Source: CAZGOM01 sp964542875
GTDB lineage: Bacteria > Planctomycetota > Phycisphaerae > Phycisphaerales > Phycisphaeraceae
Assembly: GCA_964542875.1 (NCBI GenBank)
Contig: CAZIWA010000113.1
Span: forward strand, 1 to 18,400
DNA: 18,400 nt
Reading direction: 5' to 3'
Shown here: in pieces, positions 14,783 to 18,400 of the stretch
Numbering within the stretch: the stretch's first letter is position 1
Layout of the letters: every line of letters starts with the position of its first letter
Notes under the pieces: model-generated
Databases searched by the model: none
Seen by the model: the letters and a program-made list of their open reading frames with translations, nothing else
What the model was told of the DNA's origin: nothing
Translations under genes and position numbers: made by a program

Positions 14783-15372
14783 TTTTTTGATACCGCTCGT
14801 TGAGAGATAATTTCGGGGTCTTTGATCTGAATTGTGAGTTTTAAAATGTCTTTGGGGTTGGCTACTTTGAGTTCGCTGATGCGGCCCTTAATAGTGAGGG
14901 CTAAGGTTTCTCGGTCGCTGATTTTAGGAGATGATTTCTGCACATCACGCATCACAAGTTCAGCTTTTAGGGCGACTTCAACGTCGTTTCCCTTCAAATC
15001 CAGTGTGTATTCAGTGTCGTGTGTCTTGCTCGAAACCATGGTGCTTTTGGTTGATGTAAATTGGATTATTCCGTCGAACTTTCCTTTGTTCTCCTTCGCC
15101 CAGGTTTTGATTTTTTCGGCGAGTTCGTCAGAGACTTTGCCGTCTTTGCCTGGGCGGAGGTCTTCGGGGAGGAGTTTCCAGACGTCCTTGGCTTCCTTGA
15201 TGATGATGGGGACGTTTTTGCGGGGTGGCGCGTCGTTGTGCCGGGGCTTGGGCTTTTCCGCGGGTTGAGAGGCGGGGGATTCGTCGGCTTTGCTGGGTTG
15301 GGTCGCGGGTTCCTCGGCGAAGGCTGGGGTGGCGAGGGCGAGAAGGAGCGCGGTGAGAATGAGTGGTTTCAT
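14779..15372 (-). CDS. Secreted protein of unknown function (opposite-strand moron-like gene)
   Basis: This is the only reverse-strand gene in the window. It codes for 197 residues starting at the ATG whose complement is at 15370-15372. The N-terminus MKPLILTALLLALATPAFA is a clear signal peptide with an Ala-x-Ala cleavage site. A Pro/Ala/Gln/Ser/Thr-rich linker follows (EEPATQPSKADESPASQPAE). The mature domain of about 140 residues contains a helical segment DVWKLLPEDLRPGKDGKVSD and beta strands (IIQFTSTKS, TEYTLDLKGNDVEVALKAEL). Its stop overlaps the convergent phage gene stop by three bases. I do not recognise a family. A cargo gene expressed from its own promoter is likely, but I could not identify a promoter in 15373-15470. 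Confidence 0.65.
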   Translation of the reverse strand: MKPLILTALLLALATPAFAEEPATQPSKADESPASQPAEKPKPRHNDAPPRKNVPIIIKEAKDVWKLLPEDLRPGKDGKVSDELAEKIKTWAKENKGKFDGIIQFTSTKSTMVSSKTHDTEYTLDLKGNDVEVALKAELVMRDVQKSSPKISDRETLALTIKGRISELKVANPKDILKLTIQIKDPEIISQRAVSKN

Positions 15373-15687
15373 ATAGGGCTCTGGGGTTTGGGACATGGTC
15401 ACGATAGCGTCTGAAAGCTAGGGAGGAAAGGGGATGGGGTTGTTGCTGGTTATTTTGGTGGGTGGTAAATGAGGGGGTATGGGGGGAGCGGGAGGTCGGG
15501 CTTGTCGCCCGAATACCCTCGCTGGCGCGTCGGGCTAACGCGGTTTTTGGTGGGAGGTGGGGGGCTGGTTTTTTGTTGGCGCGCGCAAGAGCCGGCAAGG
15601 TGCCGGCGCTTCTGTTGCGGAGTGTTTTTGAAATTTTGTTCCGCGTGTGCGGGACTGGTTTTGTTGTTTCCTGAATAGGGGGATGTG
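15373..15687. repeat. Non-coding block with dispersed host-style repeats and hairpins
   Basis: This 315-base stretch separates two divergent genes and must contain the promoter region of the reverse gene. It holds TCGGGC-TTGTC-GCCCGA (15496-15512) and GCCGGC-AAGGT-GCCGGC (15591-15607) hairpins, and phrases whose translation reads like PSLARRAN and AGKVPAL. I recognise these as typical of dispersed intergenic repeats of planctomycetal genomes. Weak open frames here read through repeats and are not genes. Confidence 0.45.
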
Positions 15688-16377
15688 ATGAGTCAGATCA
15701 GTGGTGTGAGCGGGTTTGGGGATGGGTTTCGCAAGGCCAAGCGGCGGGTGAGCCTGGATGATGATTTGCCGGAACAGCAGAGTGCGCCGGAGCCGCTTGA
15801 TAAGCGGGCGGGGGCGACATTGGCTTTGGGCGATCTGTACCGGGCGAATAATCCGAAGATGCCGGGCGGGCAGGCGGCGGAGCCTGAGGATGCGTTTCGA
15901 AAGCGACAGCGCGAGAACACCAAGGCGTGGAATGATCCGGCGGGAGAGGTGGCGGACATGGCCATTCGCAGGAAGGCGGCGCTGGATGCGCGGATGGATC
16001 CACGAATCCGCGGGGCTTATGGGCAGAGGCAAGATCAGCGACGTCAGGATGCGGGCACGGCGTTTGACCAACAGATGCGGATCCGCGAGCAGGATCGGAT
16101 GGATCGGTGGCAGCCGGAGACTGCGCCGGCAAAACCTGGGCAAGGGGTGATGGCGGCGGGGCAGGTGCCGCCTTCGCGGAGAGATGCGCCGAGTTATACG
16201 CCGGTGACTGATGCGATAGTTGACTTTTCAAAGGCGATTGGGGCTGGGGATCGGGGAGATGTAAGGCGATATAAGCCGACTGCAAATGCCATCGAGACAC
16301 TGAGAACCAATCCTGGCAGCGCTGATGATTTTGATGCGATGTTTGGTCCGGGAACAGCACAAAAATACCTTAGGTAA
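15688..16377 (+). CDS. Hypothetical hydrophilic phage protein
   Basis: The protein has 229 residues. I prefer ATG at 15688 with AGGGGG at 15677-15682; GTG at 15685 is the alternative. The sequence is strongly hydrophilic with many Arg, Gln, Asp, Ala and Pro (DDDLPEQQSAPEPLDKRAGA; RGAYGQRQDQRRQDAGTAFD; MRIREQDRMDRWQPETAPAK). It is probably largely helical or disordered. The last about 60 residues (TDAIVDFSKAIGAG ... NPGSADDFDAMFGPGTAQKY) look folded. GC content drops in the last 170 bases. It is immediately upstream of the broken toxin-carrier gene. No family recognised; an internal or ejected virion protein is a guess. Confidence 0.55.
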   Translation: MSQISGVSGFGDGFRKAKRRVSLDDDLPEQQSAPEPLDKRAGATLALGDLYRANNPKMPGGQAAEPEDAFRKRQRENTKAWNDPAGEVADMAIRRKAALDARMDPRIRGAYGQRQDQRRQDAGTAFDQQMRIREQDRMDRWQPETAPAKPGQGVMAAGQVPPSRRDAPSYTPVTDAIVDFSKAIGAGDRGDVRRYKPTANAIETLRTNPGSADDFDAMFGPGTAQKYLR

Positions 16378-16380
16378 GTC

Positions 16381-17072
16381 ATGAATAAAATGAACTTGTT
16401 TGCAGCCCCCGGCATGTATATGCCGGGGGCCGAGGTTTCGTACGTACGGGGCTGATTCGGGTGCGGTTGGAGAGACAAAAAGTCTGTATTCCGCACCGGG
16501 GATGTTTGAGGAAGAAAGAAAGGAGGAACGCTTATGGATGGAGCCCCTGCGGTTGCCAGTGCGCGATGAGGCCAACGCTGACATGGGGGGGCGAAGGGGA
16601 TGGTTGCATCTCCTCCGCAAGTTCCGATGACGCTATCTGGGCAGAATGGATTGCCGCCGCAACGTGCGACAAGACACAACGTGCGACTGGGCTTGTGAGT
16701 TTGTCAGGTAGGTGCGACACTTCCCCACATTGCGGGTGGGCGGCTATGTCTGGTGCGGGGTTATCGACGGGGGCCGCCGAGTTGTTATCAAGCGGCATTG
16801 GGGCGGGCTCTGCCGCGGCGGATGCGTATGAAAACGGAAAAGCGCAAGGGTTAGAAGGGAAAGACCTATTTAACTATGTCGCGCTGCATGCCGGCATTAA
16901 CGCGGCAACGTCCTGGGTGTTTGCCAGAGGCGGGCAAGGCGGGCGGAGTGTTTCCGGAAAAGCACTGGCCTACGTGCCTGGAGGGCAAAAAGTGGCAGGG
17001 GCGGTCTCACGATCCCCGGTGGGGCGTGGGGCGCGGGCGGCGGCAGAGCATGGGGGCGACAATCTAATGTAA
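16381..17072 (+). pseudogene. Frameshifted carrier part of a large phage/toxin protein
   Basis: Protein-like sequence passes through several frames. Frame from 16381: MNKMNLFAAPGMYMPGAEVS, stopping at 16455. Frame from about 16450 to 16630: SLYSAPGMFEEERKEERLWM. Frame from about 16585: KGMVASPPQVPMTLSGQNGL. Frame from about 16730 to 17072: GAGLSTGAAELLSSGIGAGS, then YENGKAQGLEGKDLFNYVAL and ALHAGINAATSWVF. The last resembles the Gly/Ala-rich helical regions before toxin tips in large secreted or virion proteins. Frame changes coincide with G runs (4 G at 16448, 7 G at 16585, 5 G at 17052). One ancestral gene broken by indels is the simplest reading. Base-calling errors at homopolymers or a set of separate small genes are alternatives. 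Confidence 0.45.
16405..16430 (+). terminator. Perfect 11-bp hairpin
   Basis: GCCCCCGGCAT (16405-16415) and ATGCCGGGGGC (16420-16430) pair perfectly around GTAT, 27 bases after the stop of the hydrophilic protein gene. No clear T run follows. It could end the late transcript or be part of the downstream broken coding sequence, which it also encodes (AAPGMYMPGA). Confidence 0.45.
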
Positions 17073-17116
17073 GAAATATTCTAAAAAAACCGAGTGAATT
17101 AGAGAAATGGCAAAGT

Positions 17117-17566
17117 TTGAATCAAGAAACTTGTCGAATTGTTGACAGCGCGACAGATGAGATCAGGCGAATTATTGGTGATCCAACTGCACTACTGGGC
17201 ATCAATGGGTCGATGGGCCGTGGATATAAGCTTGGCACGGATCAAGAAACAGGGAAAGTGAAAGATCGGATGCCATATTACCAGGGCGGGTTTGATGTTG
17301 ACGGTTTTATTGTTTCAGATAAACTTGCTGACCTTTTTGAGCCTCGCAAGGATGGAAAACTACCGTGGCGAGATGCCGGAGAAAAATTTGGCGAGATCAA
17401 AAAAATTCAGCAGAGGGTTTACAAGGAATTACGGGAAAAACTGACGGCAGCGGGGATGAAGGAAGATGCATTTACGTTTCGGGTATATACGATCGCGGAA
17501 ATGGAAGAGAGGGTAAGGAATAATGAAAAACCAAAGTTTGTTCGAGATAAAATTAGGTGGAGATAA
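17117..17566 (+). CDS. Nucleotidyltransferase-like toxin domain (C-terminal tip of a polymorphic toxin)
   Basis: From the TTG at 17117 there are 149 codons. There is no ribosome-binding site, and the frame stays open upstream (NVRNILKKPSELEKWQSLNQ), so this is more likely the 3' end of the broken carrier gene than a separate gene. Residues 28-36 (GINGSMGRG) and 59-68 (FDVDGFIVSD) give the nucleotidyltransferase signature: Gly31-Ser32 in a helix-capping turn, then Asp60-x-Asp62 as metal ligands. A third conserved-looking block is FTFRVYTIAEM near the end. The same pattern occurs in C-terminal toxin domains of polymorphic toxins. Such domains would modify a nucleic acid or protein target in a competing cell. 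The AT-richer composition suggests transfer. Its stop (TAA) overlaps the ATG of the next small ORF. Confidence 0.6.
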   Translation: MNQETCRIVDSATDEIRRIIGDPTALLGINGSMGRGYKLGTDQETGKVKDRMPYYQGGFDVDGFIVSDKLADLFEPRKDGKLPWRDAGEKFGEIKKIQQRVYKELREKLTAAGMKEDAFTFRVYTIAEMEERVRNNEKPKFVRDKIRWR

Positions 17567-17640
17567 TGAATAAAAGAAATAAAGCGATGTTTGTGGGTTG
17601 GCTTGCTTGTCCCGACTTTTTGGAAGGATGGGTAAGGTGA
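17566..17640 (+). CDS. 24-codon ORF coupling toxin and immunity genes
   Basis: The ATG shares one base with the toxin stop (TAATG), and the stop shares one base with the ATG of the next gene (TGATG). The peptide is MNKRNKAMFVGWLACPDFLE followed by GWVR. GGTGGAGAT just upstream is a plausible ribosome-binding site. It may be a coupling leader, or the N-terminus of the next protein separated by a frameshift. It is too short to assign a function. Confidence 0.35.
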   Translation: MNKRNKAMFVGWLACPDFLEGWVR

Positions 17641-18338
17641 TGCGGAGGCATATTAAGGAAAAGGGAGTTGTGAATGTTATTGATACGAGCATATATTTGA
17701 AGTCTTCTTTGTCGGCAAGAGAGGTGGCTAACCGAGTTTCCGAGCAGCTTTTTCCAGGATGGAAGAGTTTGAAATGGGAAGTGCTTGATCATGACGAGAT
17801 ACCAGCTTTAGGGCTTGTTGACGTGCCGGGTTTTGAAATTGTGCTGTCAGGAGATGAGACGTGGTTGCATTATGTGCTTGAATTTAAGAGTTCGCTGATT
17901 CATCGGGAATATCTCGATGAGCGGAAAATGAAATTTGAAGAATTGCGATTTGATATCTCAGATCAGTTATTTGCCGTGTTGGAAGGTATGCCTGATTTGA
18001 AAGCTGTTACTGGTGAGGAAGCAGCTGCCGCGTACCAGGCCAGTCTTACTGATGAGGATCGATTCTGGATGAGCGACGAAGGGCGCCGTGAACGCTGGCG
18101 ACAATGGGCACTAAGCCGTATGAGTGCTGATGATTGGAGTCGAGAGCCTCGATATGCCAAGTGGGAGGCGCTGGGCTATGACAAGAGGATGGAACTTCTC
18201 AATTTATTTGTCCAGCAAACGCTCAAAAACTTCAATGTGAATGAGATTGGGCCCTCTGGTTGGGATATCGCCGAGTTTTTATCCAAGCAAACCGGAATTC
18301 CAGCGGCGGAGATTCCGGGAGGGGAATATATGGATTGA
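17640..18338 (+). CDS. Candidate immunity protein
   Basis: The protein has 232 residues from the ATG at 17640, preceded by GGTAAGG; ATG at 17628 and TTG at 17598 are alternatives in the same frame. It is acidic and soluble, without signal or membrane segments. Visible blocks are VVNVIDTSIYLKSSLSAREV, TWLHYVLEFKSSLIHREYLD, EELRFDISDQLFAVLEGMPD, a Trp/Arg-rich helix FWMSDEGRRERWRQWALSRM, and SGWDIAEFLSKQTGIPAAEI. I do not recognise a family. The immunity assignment rests on position directly after a toxin-like domain, overlapping codons that imply coupled translation, similar AT-richer composition and acidic character. It could instead be an unrelated cargo gene. Confidence 0.45.
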   Translation: MRRHIKEKGVVNVIDTSIYLKSSLSAREVANRVSEQLFPGWKSLKWEVLDHDEIPALGLVDVPGFEIVLSGDETWLHYVLEFKSSLIHREYLDERKMKFEELRFDISDQLFAVLEGMPDLKAVTGEEAAAAYQASLTDEDRFWMSDEGRRERWRQWALSRMSADDWSREPRYAKWEALGYDKRMELLNLFVQQTLKNFNVNEIGPSGWDIAEFLSKQTGIPAAEIPGGEYMD

Positions 18339-18400
18339 AGTGGTGTACTTTTCGAGTGTATACCAAGCAGGAATATCTCGGTATGATACATGATTTTGAG

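Noticed and set aside
15462..15678. Two overlapping + strand ORFs of about 70 codons in the repeat-rich spacer
   Set aside because: They read through dispersed repeat phrases (SLARRAN, AGKVPAL) and have no protein-like features.
18339..18400. Start of a further gene at the right edge (ATG near 18383)
   Set aside because: Only six codons are visible before the window ends and no ribosome-binding site supports it.

Overview
This 18.4 kb window is the structural (morphogenesis) half of a prophage or phage genome. All but one of the genes run on the + strand. The order is classical: two small lipoproteins, small terminase, large terminase, a small membrane protein, portal, scaffold-like protein, major capsid protein, small decoration protein, lectin-like surface protein, beta-helix fibre, Gly-rich fibre, head-tail adaptor, then further virion proteins of unknown function. 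I see no tape-measure, sheath or long-tail gene. The portal and adaptor look like those of short-tailed phages, so a podovirus-like particle is the best guess.

The DNA is GC-rich with a strong excess of G on the coding strand. Several intergenic stretches carry dispersed palindromic phrases of a kind I associate with Planctomycetota, possibly Phycisphaerae. The opposite-strand secreted protein has Thr-Gln-Pro-rich linkers of similar flavour. The host assignment is inference from style, not from a marker gene.

Layout: 1-830, two lipoproteins; 870-2862, terminase; 2863-3444, repeats and a 72-residue membrane protein; 3445-5540, portal, interrupted by a 100-N gap; 5639-7550, scaffold and capsid; 7594-11283, four decoration or fibre proteins; 11332-13915, adaptor and unknown virion proteins; 13919-14782, a gene whose second half is visibly AT-richer; 14779-15372, a reverse-strand secreted protein; 15373-15687, a non-coding block of dispersed repeats; 15688-16377, an unknown hydrophilic phage protein; 16381-17566, a gene broken across reading frames; 17566-18338, a small ORF and a candidate immunity gene.

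The most interesting part is the right end. A C-terminal domain with a nucleotidyltransferase signature (Gly-Ser, then Asp-x-Asp) sits at the end of the broken gene. It is followed, with overlapping stop/start codons, by a 24-codon ORF and a 232-residue acidic protein. This has the architecture of a polymorphic toxin tip with its immunity gene, attached to the end of a phage late operon. The carrier part appears frameshifted several times.

The N gap is almost certainly not missing sequence. The same 55 bases lie on both sides of it, and removing 155 bases restores one continuous portal frame of about 646 residues.
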